This document shows, one piece after another, positions 18,501 to 26,582 of a stretch of 64,000 nt of DNA. Origin of the DNA: an uncultured Collinsella sp. (lineage in GTDB: Bacteria > Actinomycetota > Coriobacteriia > Coriobacteriales > Coriobacteriaceae); the NCBI GenBank assembly GCA_958452935.1, contig CAUDVX010000004.1, forward strand, positions 1-64,000, written 5' to 3'. The notes beneath the pieces were generated by a model. The model made no database searches and was not told the DNA's origin. It worked only from the letters and a program-made list of their open reading frames with translations. The position numbers were made by a program, and so were the translations under genes. Position 1 is the stretch's first letter. Each line of letters opens with the position of its first letter.

Positions 18501-19271
18501 AGACGCTATCTGGACAACAAGGCGCTTGACGCTCGCTATGCGCTGGCCGAGATCCTGGAGATTCTCAAGCTTGCCACGTACACGGTAAAGGGCGGCGACA
18601 ATCCGGAAATCTTCATTCGTCTTAACGATGCTTCGAAGGTTAAGGCGCTCGCTTCGGACAGCAGGTATTCCAACGGCGTGTTGCGCGAGCTTAACGATCG
18701 TCACGAGTATTCGTCCAAGGTTATTAGGGGCTTCTTCCGCTCCACGATGAGCGATTCCGAGCGATGGGACGTGGTCGAGGAGTACTTCCTGGGCAATGAC
18801 GACTACGTTGCTCAGGTTTTGGGCATCGATGAGAAGCCTGCGGACGATTCTGCCAAGGCGGCTCCCAAGGTTAGACATGCAGTTGCTAAGCGGCCTACCG
18901 GCCTATCGACATCCGTCGTGGCTGAAGGGGCTTCCTATGAAGGCAAGCCGTACTTCCGCGTGTGGAAGGACCTGCTCAACAGCTGTTCTGCGGGTAAGGA
19001 GATTACCGACATCCAAAAGTTGAAAGAGTTGGTCAAGAGCAGCAAGCTAGAGATGCCTCGCAAAGACGCGGTGGTCTGTATTGAGAGCACCGACTTTAAG
19101 CTGCATCCCGCCCTGCTGTGGAAGAAGAGCCGCGTAATGCTCTTTAGCGCTTCGCGCGCCGATGAGTTTGCGCATACCCAAGACATCGACTGGAAGTGCT
19201 TCATTCTGGGCCAGGGAGAGGGCATAGAGGCGATTGCCGACGTAATTGCAAACGCTCCTAAACTTGCCTAA
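15582..19271 (+). CDS. Large RecQ-like SF2 DNA helicase, stand-alone
   Basis: A 1229-residue protein. The ATG at 15582 follows GGAGGAG directly and is preferred to an upstream TTG. Residues 1-310 are an unfamiliar N-terminal region. Helicase motifs follow: APTGAGKS (329-336, Walker A), IEPLKALMIDQV (Ia), DEVH (433-436), CLTATAVYGG (III), VLVSTKAFGMGIDIDDID (V) and QEIGRGGRKRG (VI, near 632). The motif order and the GMGID/IGRGGR pair resemble RecQ. The C-terminal 550 residues have no RQC/HRDC pattern that I can see. No partner gene is adjacent apart from a 63-residue protein. Role unknown: repair, or possibly a defence helicase. Confidence 0.8.
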   Translation: MAERYNGNGFALGNRIDELLEGCSQPSIYAFCGLTSRLAKTLACNEYSIPGVVADESAPFFSPSEFARQKRTAVAQILSADGPVLMLFEQLLELRGTINELFDGKIVVVRNNLFLDGEGVPSPVDPDLLNDFESSFDDMTPDTTGLSKYYAKSLRVGSAHLVTPIIPDEFSEWEVIDLFDRVSFALGDASAISGGVVPVSSAAFLEYRLGLLDGTAGPACVLVNARELESYRSALEAVASVTHVLGLSVSFVAQQDQEEKVEESGRLLSVLQHYWGKDASFRNLRFYKNPDFDNEMETVSQGAISEFVVKQAEAAHAGSVDYRNVFVTAPTGAGKSILFQIPALYLARKYQLVTLVIEPLKALMIDQVANLRKRGVKNVVAINSDIPYGERLESLDRVKSGEASIIYLSPELLLESSIQAILNGRELGLVVIDEVHTVTSWGKDFRPDYWYLGPYLSKLRKNGMSFPIFCLTATAVYGGRDDVVSHTVADLELGNCKTFLGNPRRNDISFDIVWRSKSELPGPIEEVKTDLAEQWIDKAVRDNRHAIVYCPYQSHVNAIIDQRSVSNSKVLGYHGGKDAAYKKIVQDAFASGSCRVLVSTKAFGMGIDIDDIDAVYHYAPTGNLSDYIQEIGRGGRKRGLGAKACIDFFMQDVRYSETLYALSKFSQWQLKEIMAKLYEVYASAPQKDRSQNFLVSPNTFSYLFTNEKDEDRKTNRVKSALMMISRDLEDKFNFPVIVVRPKVSYTKQFVCIEQAAERSFTASYGKYLRKISEAHTRYENRAGQHAVKISDMGAIYELNVGDMWANEFSDLTFADFKRQLFTGKICSPTGEPALSNRLALDINYSMPFDEATSTLSAFAEALHKTFMGLAREGDFSEKEFTKELTHQLEGTSLEVKKPSALLNAFVRPVDSGGHFGSDRSFKCIKRFNRSSRNTYSRAQDVRYGVIGRELQAAMSNLTQTLGRLQPPEGSKHCRRYLDNKALDARYALAEILEILKLATYTVKGGDNPEIFIRLNDASKVKALASDSRYSNGVLRELNDRHEYSSKVIRGFFRSTMSDSERWDVVEEYFLGNDDYVAQVLGIDEKPADDSAKAAPKVRHAVAKRPTGLSTSVVAEGASYEGKPYFRVWKDLLNSCSAGKEITDIQKLKELVKSSKLEMPRKDAVVCIESTDFKLHPALLWKKSRVMLFSASRADEFAHTQDIDWKCFILGQGEGIEAIADVIANAPKLA

Positions 19272-19281
19272 CTCTGCGAAT

Positions 19282-19316
19282 GATTGTGACAAAGGGACGG
19301 CCCCTTTGTCACAATC
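19282..19316. terminator. Palindromic terminator-like element after the helicase
   Basis: GATTGTGACAAAGGG pairs perfectly with CCCTTTGTCACAATC (15 bp, 5-nt loop), 10 bp after the helicase stop. The core ACAAAGGG...CCCTTTGT resembles the CCACCACAAAGG repeat family. There is no T run. Confidence 0.6.
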
Positions 19317-19475
19317 CCAATGCCGCTCGGCCGCTTTATCATGGCTCTTGTGCAAAACGAAGCTCAACGGTACGGTACGGCACGCGAAAGCGCAAGCCAA
19401 AGCCCTATCGGTCTGCTTTCACTCCTTTAGGGTGTGCGGCTTATGCGAATGCTGCGTAAGGTAGGAGGTTGCACC

Positions 19476-19667
19476 ATGAAGATCGAAGTTGATGTAGACC
19501 AGCTGCGCGAGAGCCTGCTCGATCGCGCAGGGAGTGCGGCAGGCGTGGGCTTTCCGGCTGCCATGCTCGACGTGATGGATATCGAGGACGAGTCGCCCCA
19601 AGAGCTCCTAGCCCGAGCCGAACGCGAAGGCCTCGACCTCCGTGACTTTGCCGTCGACGATGACTAG
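19476..19667 (+). CDS. Small acidic conserved hypothetical protein
   Basis: A 63-residue protein starting at an ATG with GGAGG nine bases upstream. It begins MKIEVDVDQLRESLLDRAGS and ends in an acidic EREGLDLRDFAVDDD tail. No signal peptide, membrane helix or metal motif is visible. It is predicted helical and soluble. It lies 200 bp downstream of the helicase, beyond a terminator-like hairpin, so co-transcription is doubtful. Function unknown. Confidence 0.6.
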   Translation: MKIEVDVDQLRESLLDRAGSAAGVGFPAAMLDVMDIEDESPQELLARAEREGLDLRDFAVDDD

Positions 19668-19993
19668 GGTAGCCAATTTGAGACGGGGCGTCTGCACCCG
19701 CAGCTGCGCGAAAATGCACGATAAGCCGTCCCAATGGAGCCTAATGAGCTCGCGACCGTTCTATTTTGACTGCACGCTGGCTAAGTGAGTAGACTTTTTG
19801 GAAATCCTGAGCACCCGACAAATTTGCTTCAACAAACCCGCAGGTCACAGACTTGTGCTTTGGTGACGTGGTCGGCGATTCGACAAAAGTCTACTCACTT
19901 AGTTTTGAGAGACGCCAATTGTCCGCAACGAGATCCCAGCCGAGGCGATTGATGCTCAAATGTAGCCAATTCGGGACGTCTACCCCCTGGCCG
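19668..19993. other. Intergenic region holding an inverted-repeat element
   Basis: About 325 bp between the small acidic protein and the antiporter 3' end. The recognisable content is the MITE-like element at 19781-19902; no coding frame is evident. Confidence 0.5.
19781..19902. repeat. MITE-like inverted-repeat element, copy 1
   Basis: Perfect 18-bp terminal arms CTAAGTGAGTAGACTTTT and complement enclose about 86 bp. A second copy at 22812-22934 shares the arms and most of the interior (GAGCACCC, TCAACAAA, CGCAGGTCAC, ACTTGTGCTTTG). No transposase frame lies inside. Confidence 0.85.
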
Positions 19994-21595
19994 CTACGAC
20001 GCTAGCGTGGCGATGACGGCTTCGTCGCCGGCGTATATGAGGGTGTTGCCGTCGGGGATGATGGTTCGGCCTTCGCGCTTGAGCATCACCACAATAAATG
20101 GGTGCTTGCCTTGCGGCACGTCGCGCAGACGCTGTCCAGCCAGGCGGCCGTGGGGTGTCACGGTGACCTCGCGCAGCGTAATCTCGGCACGTTCTTCAAA
20201 CGTCGGAGCGGCCATAACCAGCAAGTCGCCTTCCTCAATTACGGTATTGCCATTGGGCAGCACCGGGTGTGCACCGTCGCGCAGCACCAGGACCACTAGC
20301 ATGTCCGTCGCGCTGCCAATATCGGCGAGCGAGCGACCGGCAAACGGATGGCCCGCGCCCACCTTGAGCTTGACAAACGACATGCCGTCCTCGTCGCGGT
20401 AGTCGTTAAACGTACGGCGCACATCGCCTTCCGCGTCGATCATGTCGAGTTTCTTTGCCACCGCCGGTAGCAGCGAGCCCTGCACCACAATGCTCGACAC
20501 TGCAATCACAAAGACCAGGTCAAACAGGTCGTGACCGCCGGGAACGCCAGCCACCACGGCAAAGAGGCTAAAGACGACCGAAGCCGCGCCACGCAGGCCC
20601 GCCCAGCTTACGAGCGCCACCTGGCGAGGGTTCGTCTTAAAGGGCGCCAACAGCAGGCCGGCGGCGATGGGGCGGCTCACGAAGAGCATAAACGCCATGA
20701 GCGCCAGGCCCGGCAGCAGCATTTGCGGTAGGCGTGCGGGCGTCACGAGCAGGCCGAGCAAGAAGAAGATGGTCATCTCGGCCATCTCGGTAAGGGTGTC
20801 AAAGAAGTGCGCCATCTCGACCTTGCCGGTGATGTCGCTCGCACCCAGCACAATGCTTGCCAGGTATACGGCTAAAAAGCCGTTGCCGCCCAGATAGCTC
20901 GGCAGCGCGTAGGCGACGATCGCCACGGCGAACAAAAAGATAGTCTGCGCGCCCTCGGCCGTTGCGTGTGCGCGCTCAATCAGGCGGCTGGATGTCCAGC
21001 CGATGGCAAGGCCCAGGCCCACGCCTAGGATGATCTGCTTGACCAGCAAGACGGGAATGTTGATGTCGCCGCCGGCCGCGAGGGTGGCGAGTACCGCGGT
21101 GAGCATGTAGGCGACGGGGTCGTTGGAGCCTGATTCCACCTCGAGCAGCGAGTCGGTACCACCTCTCAGCGACAGGCTGTGCTCGCGCAGTACGCTAAAG
21201 ACGCTGGCCGCGTCGGTGGATGCCACGACCGATCCCAGCAGCAGGCCGCCGATCCAGTCGAAGCCCAGTGCGAAGTGCGCAAAGGCGCCCGTGATGCCGG
21301 CGGTGGCGATAACGCCGAGGGTGCTCAGCAGCACTGCGGGTGCTGCGACGGGCTTGGCACGGTCGATGTTGGTGTTAAAACCGCCGTAGAACATGATGAA
21401 CAACAGCGCCGTGCTGCAGACGGTTTCGGTGAGCGCGTAGTCGCTAAAGTCGATGTGCGCCGGGCCGTTGACGCCCAACAGCATGCCGAGCGCGATAAAG
21501 ATGAGCAGGGTGGGGAAGGGGAGTTTTTTCCCGACGGGTTTGATGGTCAGGCACAAAATGATGACGAGGCCGATAAAGAGAAGTATCTGGTTCAT
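19994..21595 (-). CDS. NhaP2/CvrA-like K+(Na+)/H+ antiporter with RCK_C domains
   Basis: A 533-residue protein. About 12 TM helices occupy residues 1-390, with ALGMLLGVNGPAHIDFS, GSVVASTDAASVFSVL and LEVESGSNDPVAYML carrying the paired-acid exchange site of CPA1/NhaP2 transporters, and SWAGLRGAASVVFSLFAVV late in the membrane domain. The C-terminal cytosolic part holds TrkA_C/RCK_C-like lobes (FVKLKVGAGHPFAGRSLADI; EITLREVTVTPHGRLAGQRL) that likely sense a nucleotide or ion. It acts at the cytoplasmic membrane in K+/pH homeostasis. It stands alone on the minus strand. Confidence 0.9.
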   Translation of the reverse strand: MNQILLFIGLVIILCLTIKPVGKKLPFPTLLIFIALGMLLGVNGPAHIDFSDYALTETVCSTALLFIMFYGGFNTNIDRAKPVAAPAVLLSTLGVIATAGITGAFAHFALGFDWIGGLLLGSVVASTDAASVFSVLREHSLSLRGGTDSLLEVESGSNDPVAYMLTAVLATLAAGGDINIPVLLVKQIILGVGLGLAIGWTSSRLIERAHATAEGAQTIFLFAVAIVAYALPSYLGGNGFLAVYLASIVLGASDITGKVEMAHFFDTLTEMAEMTIFFLLGLLVTPARLPQMLLPGLALMAFMLFVSRPIAAGLLLAPFKTNPRQVALVSWAGLRGAASVVFSLFAVVAGVPGGHDLFDLVFVIAVSSIVVQGSLLPAVAKKLDMIDAEGDVRRTFNDYRDEDGMSFVKLKVGAGHPFAGRSLADIGSATDMLVVLVLRDGAHPVLPNGNTVIEEGDLLVMAAPTFEERAEITLREVTVTPHGRLAGQRLRDVPQGKHPFIVVMLKREGRTIIPDGNTLIYAGDEAVIATLAS

Positions 21596-21859
21596 GGATA
21601 GTGTCCGCTCCTGGGTGGTTGGCGTGGCACGGTCAGCTGTCTTCGGTTATTTGTACCCAAAGGTGGTGGGTTTATGGGTTGAACGGAGGGCGTTCGCGAT
21701 ATCGTCACAGGCGGCGCCGTTTTTCTAGACCATTGGCGGCGGCTCGTACCTACTTTTCAGCTTTACCGCAACGGAGTACAATGGATAACGTTTAAGTTCA
21801 ACTTGAAGTTTTGAGTTGCGACGACAGAGCTTTAAAGGTAAGGCGAGGAAAGGCGTACC

Positions 21860-22699
21860 ATGGCGATCTATGTGACATCTGATGCCCACGGACACGTGCG
21901 TGCGCTCGACGAGGCCCTGTCCAAGATCTCGCTGACGTCCGAAGATACGCTGTACGTGCTGGGCGACATGATCGATCGCGGGCCCGATCCGGTTGGTGTT
22001 ATTAAACTGGTGCGTTCGCTGCCCAACGCGCGAGTGCTTAAGGGTAACCACGAGCAGATTATGCTCGACGCGATTATTGGCCAGGATCCGCTCGATGCCG
22101 AGACCTGGGATATCAACGGCGGATGGACCACGCGCCAGCAGCTCAACGAAATGGAGTTTGAGGCATACGAGGAGCTGGTACGCTGGGCTGCTGCCCTGCC
22201 GCTCTATGCGGTGGCCGAGACCGATGAGCGCCCGTACCTGCTGGTGCATGCCGGTATTGAGACCGAGGCTGCCCGGGCGTTTTTGCTTGAGCATGGTGTC
22301 GATTGCGCCGACGGCAGGGGAGCGGTTGATGCCGATAACGAGTTGCTGCAGCAAATGCTCGCCGTGCAGTCGTCCGATGACTTGCTGTGGATTCGCCATG
22401 GCTATTGGGATGCCCCGACGGGGCTGCTATCTGCCGAGGGCAAGGGTCCGGTCGTGGTGAGCGGTCACACGCCCACGGTGTCGCTCGGGCGTTATTGCGA
22501 GGTAGGCGGCCTGGCGGGACTCGACGAGGAGTCGGGGCGCGGACAGATTGTGCGCCTGGGCGGCGAGGATACCGCCGGTGTTCCCGACCGCATCGACATC
22601 GACTGCGCCGCCGCTACCGGCTCCGAGTTCGGCCGCGTGGGCATCCTGCGCCTGGATGATGGCGCGGAGTTCTACGCGAACATCAAGTCGGGCGAATAA
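21860..22699 (+). CDS. Calcineurin-like metallophosphoesterase (PrpE/ApaH-like)
   Basis: A 279-residue protein. The metal-site motifs are in order: TSDAHGHVRALDEAL (D-x-H), LGDMIDRGPDPVGVI (GDxxDRG), KGNHEQIML (GNHE), LLVHAGIE (H) and VVSGHTPT (GH). This matches the phosphoprotein phosphatase/ApaH branch. GGWTTRQQL is the family's WxxNGG-like stretch. Possible substrates are phosphoproteins or diadenosine polyphosphates. The ribosome site is GAGGAAAGG. A hairpin terminator follows. Confidence 0.88.
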   Translation: MAIYVTSDAHGHVRALDEALSKISLTSEDTLYVLGDMIDRGPDPVGVIKLVRSLPNARVLKGNHEQIMLDAIIGQDPLDAETWDINGGWTTRQQLNEMEFEAYEELVRWAAALPLYAVAETDERPYLLVHAGIETEAARAFLLEHGVDCADGRGAVDADNELLQQMLAVQSSDDLLWIRHGYWDAPTGLLSAEGKGPVVVSGHTPTVSLGRYCEVGGLAGLDEESGRGQIVRLGGEDTAGVPDRIDIDCAAATGSEFGRVGILRLDDGAEFYANIKSGE

Positions 22700-22759
22700 T
22701 CGGTGCAAAGGGAAGCTAATTTGGGATGGGGTTTTGGCTACTTTTTGCCCTTCTGTCCA

Positions 22760-22800
22760 CCAAATGATTTTTCTGGGACGGGGATTACATAATCATTTGG
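22760..22800. terminator. Hairpin after the metallophosphoesterase gene
   Basis: CCAAATGATT pairs with AATCATTTGG (10 bp) around a 21-nt loop containing TTTTCTGGGACGGGG. The same loop string (GATTTTTCTGGGACGGG) recurs at 35429-35445 after the radical SAM gene, so this is probably another recurrent intergenic element. Confidence 0.5.
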
Positions 22801-22811
22801 CTGCCCGCTGG

Positions 22812-22934
22812 CTAAGTGAGTAGACTTTTTTGGAAATGCCGAGCACCCAACATATTTGTCTCAACAAAACCGCAGGTCACTGACTTGTGCTTTGTCGGTG
22901 TGGTCGGGGATTCGGTAAAAGTCTACTCACTTAG
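22812..22934. repeat. MITE-like inverted-repeat element, copy 2
   Basis: Same 18-bp arms as copy 1 (22812-22829 and 22917-22934), same orientation and near-identical interior with scattered substitutions and one length change. It lies between convergent genes. Confidence 0.85.
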
Positions 22935-23004
22935 TTTTGCGTGTTCGCAACGAGACCCCAGCCGGGGTGATTCCATCGCAAATTCCGGTGACCGGGGCAG
23001 CTAA

Positions 23005-24579
23005 TTAGGCGCCGTATGGGTTGCGGTCGCGCTCGATGCGCTGACGGATGTGGGCGTACTCGATTATCAGCAACACCAGCAGTAGGGCCATGACTGCCAG
23101 GTAGCTCACCACGGCGCCCATCAGGCCCAGCAGGTTGATTAGGATCACCGGGAGCACCACGCTCACGGCAAAGCAGATCAGGTAGATCTTGGTGACGTCT
23201 CCTGCGTGGCGCAGCACCGTGATAATGGCGTAGATAAAGTCGATGGCCGCGGTGATGCCTCCGGCGACGACCATCAGCAGCGCCAGCGTGCGATAATGCT
23301 CAAAACTGAGCCCGTACATAAAGCTCATGATGGGGATGCCGGGGCCTGCCATAAATGCGGCGCACGCTCCGGTAATGACCACGATCAGTGCCATAACGGC
23401 AACAATAATCAGGTCAAAGCGGCGACGCTTGCGCGGATTCGCCCAAATGCTCGACAGACGCAGGAGCTGCGGTTTATAGATAAATCCAATGCTCAACAAA
23501 ATGGCCTGCGCCGGAAAGAACAGGGCATTAAAGTACAGCTGATACTTGTAGGCCAGCGTGCCTTCCATCACGAACTTGGGCATGCTCTCGATGAGGTTGA
23601 ACAGGAACAGCGCACCAAAGAGCGGGGCGCACTGGACAAACAGGTGGCCAGCCTCGCGCAGACTCATGCGGCGTGATTTTTCGGTTTCGAGCAGGGCGAG
23701 CGGGGCGGTGACCAGCACGAGCGAGGCGATGGCGGTGACACCCATGGCCATGGCCGCGATGGGCATACTGCGCGTAAGGAACAGCGCCACGCTAAAGACC
23801 GCGATGACGCCGGCGGAACGCAGCGTTTGGCTCATGCCGGCCAAATAGAGCTTGTCGGCCTGCTGCAGGCGGCCCTCGTACACGTCGGCGATGCCGTCGA
23901 TCACCTTATAGAGGTAGACGCCCAGGCCGATCGTGGCCATCTGCGCATCGTAGCCGCGGGCGCTGCTGTATACCAGGCCGCATGCCAGCGCGAGCGCTCC
24001 GCAGAGCCAGCGGTTGAGTTGGTAGGAGGCGAAGGACGTCTTTTCATCGATGTCCGAGACCTGAAAGTTGCGCACGCCGTAGTTGCACGCGATCATGATG
24101 AGCGTGCCGGTGACAAAGGCGATGGAGAACTTGCCGGCCTCCTCGGCGCCAACGAGCTGCGTCGACACAATGGTGAGCAGCGGAAACGCCATGCCCCATA
24201 CGGCAGTGCCCAGGGTATTCCAAAGGTAGTCGCGACGGGTGGCGTGATCTTCGTACTCGGCTTCTTGCGTGGAGAAGCCGCCGCCGTAGACGGCTCCGAG
24301 CAGGCGGTTCCACCAGGCATTGACCATGCGGTGGATGGGGCCGGGTTGGCGATCGCGCTCGCGGCGACGGCGTGTGGCCTGGCTGCTGTTGGGACCGCCG
24401 GCGTTACGCTGGCTTAGCTCTTGGATTCGTGCAAGCTCCTCGGCGGTGTGCGATGCGGGGAACAGGCCGTTTTCGATGCGTCCGCCCTGTCCGTGCGCCT
24501 CGCCCGATACGGCGGGGTCGGCGACGCCATTGCGGCGGGCGATGGCGCGGCGGATGCTATCGAGGGGCGTGATACTCAA
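23005..24579 (-). CDS. MOP-superfamily polysaccharide flippase-like membrane protein
   Basis: A 524-residue protein with a long hydrophilic N-terminus of about 110 residues (Arg-rich, ATRRRRERDRQPGP) followed by about 12-14 TM helices. LWNTLGTAVWGMAFPLLTIVSTQLVGAEEAGKF is typical of the first helices of Wzx/MurJ-like flippases. IDGIADVYEGRLQQADKLYLAGM is the family's cytosolic loop. It probably flips lipid-linked sugars for a cell-envelope polymer. No glycosyltransferases are adjacent, so the substrate is open. The cytosolic extension is unusual. Confidence 0.75.
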   Translation of the reverse strand: MSITPLDSIRRAIARRNGVADPAVSGEAHGQGGRIENGLFPASHTAEELARIQELSQRNAGGPNSSQATRRRRERDRQPGPIHRMVNAWWNRLLGAVYGGGFSTQEAEYEDHATRRDYLWNTLGTAVWGMAFPLLTIVSTQLVGAEEAGKFSIAFVTGTLIMIACNYGVRNFQVSDIDEKTSFASYQLNRWLCGALALACGLVYSSARGYDAQMATIGLGVYLYKVIDGIADVYEGRLQQADKLYLAGMSQTLRSAGVIAVFSVALFLTRSMPIAAMAMGVTAIASLVLVTAPLALLETEKSRRMSLREAGHLFVQCAPLFGALFLFNLIESMPKFVMEGTLAYKYQLYFNALFFPAQAILLSIGFIYKPQLLRLSSIWANPRKRRRFDLIIVAVMALIVVITGACAAFMAGPGIPIMSFMYGLSFEHYRTLALLMVVAGGITAAIDFIYAIITVLRHAGDVTKIYLICFAVSVVLPVILINLLGLMGAVVSYLAVMALLLVLLIIEYAHIRQRIERDRNPYGA

Positions 24580-24637
24580 GGCGGTTCCTTTCTCTTACTG
24601 CGCTCTAGTATAGTCGCGGTGGCGTCCATTCGTGTTT

Positions 24638-24654
24638 TTGAACAGCTTGTTCAA
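24638..24654. promoter_or_regulatory. Palindromic operator candidate TTGAACA-GCT-TGTTCAA
   Basis: A perfect 7-bp inverted repeat with a 3-nt centre, located between the divergent flippase and L-lactate permease genes, 105 bp upstream of the permease start. It could be a transcription factor site controlling lactate uptake. The cognate regulator is unknown. Confidence 0.45.
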
Positions 24655-24759
24655 TAATTTCGGCGGGCGGCTGTAATTTGTCGGTAAACGTGCGGTATCC
24701 TGTTGAAGTTTTGTGACCCCCCCCGATGCCGCTTGCGCGGTACCAAGGAGTTTTTACCC

Positions 24760-26331
24760 ATGGATGTCGCTGCGTTTTTGCTGGCTCTTGTGCCGATCAT
24801 CTGGCTCGTCGTTATGCTGCTGTGCTTTAAATGGCCGGCTTGGAAGGCCGCCATTGGCTCGTTCGCCCTTTCGTGCGTGCTCGCCTTTGCGTGGTGGCAT
24901 TTGCCGGCGGCGCAGATAGCCACGGCTTCGCTCGAGGGCTTTTTGATGGCCCTGTGGCCCATCGTGCTCGTGATTATCGCGGCGGTGTTTACGTATAACC
25001 TGTGCGTGCGTACGGGCGCCATGGACGTGATCGGCAGCATGATCACCTCCATCAGCAGCGACCGCCGTCTGTTGGCGCTGCTCGTGGCTTGGTGCTTCGG
25101 CGGCTTTATGGAGGGCATGGCTGGCTTTGGCACTGCCGTTGCCATTCCCGCCGGCATGCTCGCGGGCCTTGGTTTTGAGGCCGTTCCCGCCGTGCTGATC
25201 TGCCTACTGGCCAACGGCGTGCCCACGCCCTACGGCTCCATTGGCATCCCCACGGTGTCCGTTGCCGACCTGGTGGGCCTGGATTCCCTGCATTTGGCGA
25301 CCGTTCAGCTGGTGCAGCTCGCGCCCTTCTTTGTGGCGATGCCGCTGCTTATCGTGCTGGTTGCGGGTCGTGTTGTCGATGACCAGGGCAATGTTGCAAG
25401 CGTTGCCGAGCGTCTGCACGGCGTTGCCGGCGTGGCACTGCTTTCCGGTGTGTCCTTTGTAGGTGCGGCCCTGGTCGTTGCCATGTTTGTGGGTCCCGAA
25501 CTGGCCGTAGTCGTGGGTTCCATCGTGTCGCTCGCGCTGACCGCCGCGCTTGCCATGCGCGCCGAGAAGTCCGGTCACCTGGACGCGCGCTTCCATATGA
25601 ATATCGAGGCCGGCGAACAGCTCACCCTTAAATCGGCGCTTTCGGCCTGGTCGTGCTTTATCTTGATTTTTGTATTGCTGCTGGGTACGTCCAACTTGGT
25701 GCCCGCCGTGCATGCTGCGCTTGCGCCGTTTGCGAGCTACGTGCAGGTGTATTGCGGCGAGAACCCCGGTACGCTTACATTTTCGTGGATCAACACGCCG
25801 GGTGTCTGGATCTTCCTGGCCGCGTTTATCGGCGGTGCGATTCAGGGCGCTTCGCCGCGTCTAATGGGCGAGGTGCTGGCCGCGGCCGTCAAGCAGATGA
25901 TGCCGACGGTAATTACGATGCTTTCGGTGCTGGGCTGCGCCAAGGTGATGGGCTATGCGGGCATGATCTCTTCGATCAGCGCGTTCTGCATCGCCATCGC
26001 CGGTGGTCTGTACCCGATTCTGGCTCCGTGGATCGGTGCCGTCGGTGCGTTCGTGACCGGTTCGGGCACGTCCTCGGGCATGCTGTTTGGTCCCATCCAG
26101 AGCCAGGCGGCTACGGCGCTGGGCGTGAGTGACTACTGGATGGTCGCGCTGAACGCCCTGGGTGTCGCCGCCGGCAAGATGATCTCGCCGCAGACCCTCG
26201 CCATTGGTCTTGCTGCCGTGCACGTGCGCGGTAAGGACGCCGAGCTCCTGGGCGCAGTGCTGCCCTACGCCGCTGGCATGCTGGTCCTCATGAGCGCCAT
26301 CGCCATGTTCGGCCAAAACCTGCCGCTGTAG
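24760..26331 (+). CDS. L-lactate permease
   Basis: A 523-residue membrane protein of the LctP/GlcA family. The ATG at 24760 has AAGGAG nine bases upstream. About 13 hydrophobic helices are visible. EGMAGFGTAVAIPAGML and LLANGVPTPYGSIGIPTVSV are family hallmarks, with GAFVTGSGTSSGMLFGPIQS and ALGVAAGKMISPQTLAIGLA near the C-terminus. It imports L-lactate/glycolate with protons. It is followed by pckA, so together they suggest use of lactate or C4 acids with gluconeogenic PEP formation, although a large inverted repeat separates them. Confidence 0.92.
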   Translation: MDVAAFLLALVPIIWLVVMLLCFKWPAWKAAIGSFALSCVLAFAWWHLPAAQIATASLEGFLMALWPIVLVIIAAVFTYNLCVRTGAMDVIGSMITSISSDRRLLALLVAWCFGGFMEGMAGFGTAVAIPAGMLAGLGFEAVPAVLICLLANGVPTPYGSIGIPTVSVADLVGLDSLHLATVQLVQLAPFFVAMPLLIVLVAGRVVDDQGNVASVAERLHGVAGVALLSGVSFVGAALVVAMFVGPELAVVVGSIVSLALTAALAMRAEKSGHLDARFHMNIEAGEQLTLKSALSAWSCFILIFVLLLGTSNLVPAVHAALAPFASYVQVYCGENPGTLTFSWINTPGVWIFLAAFIGGAIQGASPRLMGEVLAAAVKQMMPTVITMLSVLGCAKVMGYAGMISSISAFCIAIAGGLYPILAPWIGAVGAFVTGSGTSSGMLFGPIQSQAATALGVSDYWMVALNALGVAAGKMISPQTLAIGLAAVHVRGKDAELLGAVLPYAAGMLVLMSAIAMFGQNLPL

Positions 26332-26338
26332 TCGGCAC

Positions 26339-26436
26339 TTGGGGACGTTCCTTATGTGCCGGCATCTGGGGACACTCCTTGGCTGTTGCCTGTTCAAGAG
26401 TGTCCCCAACGACTAGTCGTTTAAGAACGTCCCCAA
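26339..26436. repeat. Nested inverted repeats between lactate permease and pckA
   Basis: Outer arms TTGGGGACGTTC / GAACGTCCCCAA (26339-26350, 26425-26436) enclose inner arms TGGGGACACTC / GAGTGTCCCCA (26367-26377, 26398-26408), plus a small GACTAGTC palindrome. All four arms share GGGGAC, so this looks like two copies of a short repeat nested in each other. It may terminate permease transcription. Confidence 0.7.
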
Positions 26437-26582
26437 TGACTAGGCCGCTTGCGTGCGATTTTTGACCGTTGAGCGGGCGCTTCGCCGTTGCCGCAAAAAC
26501 GTTTTTGCATATCGGGTACAACGGGCTTTACGTGAGTAAAGTGCGCGCCGCGTCCGCGTGTCGCGCTTTTAAAGGAGGCCCC

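Larger units (their letters stand above)
22700..23004. other. Intergenic region with a hairpin and a MITE-like element
   Basis: About 305 bp between convergent genes. It contains the CCAAATGATT hairpin and the second inverted-repeat element, and nothing coding. Confidence 0.6.
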
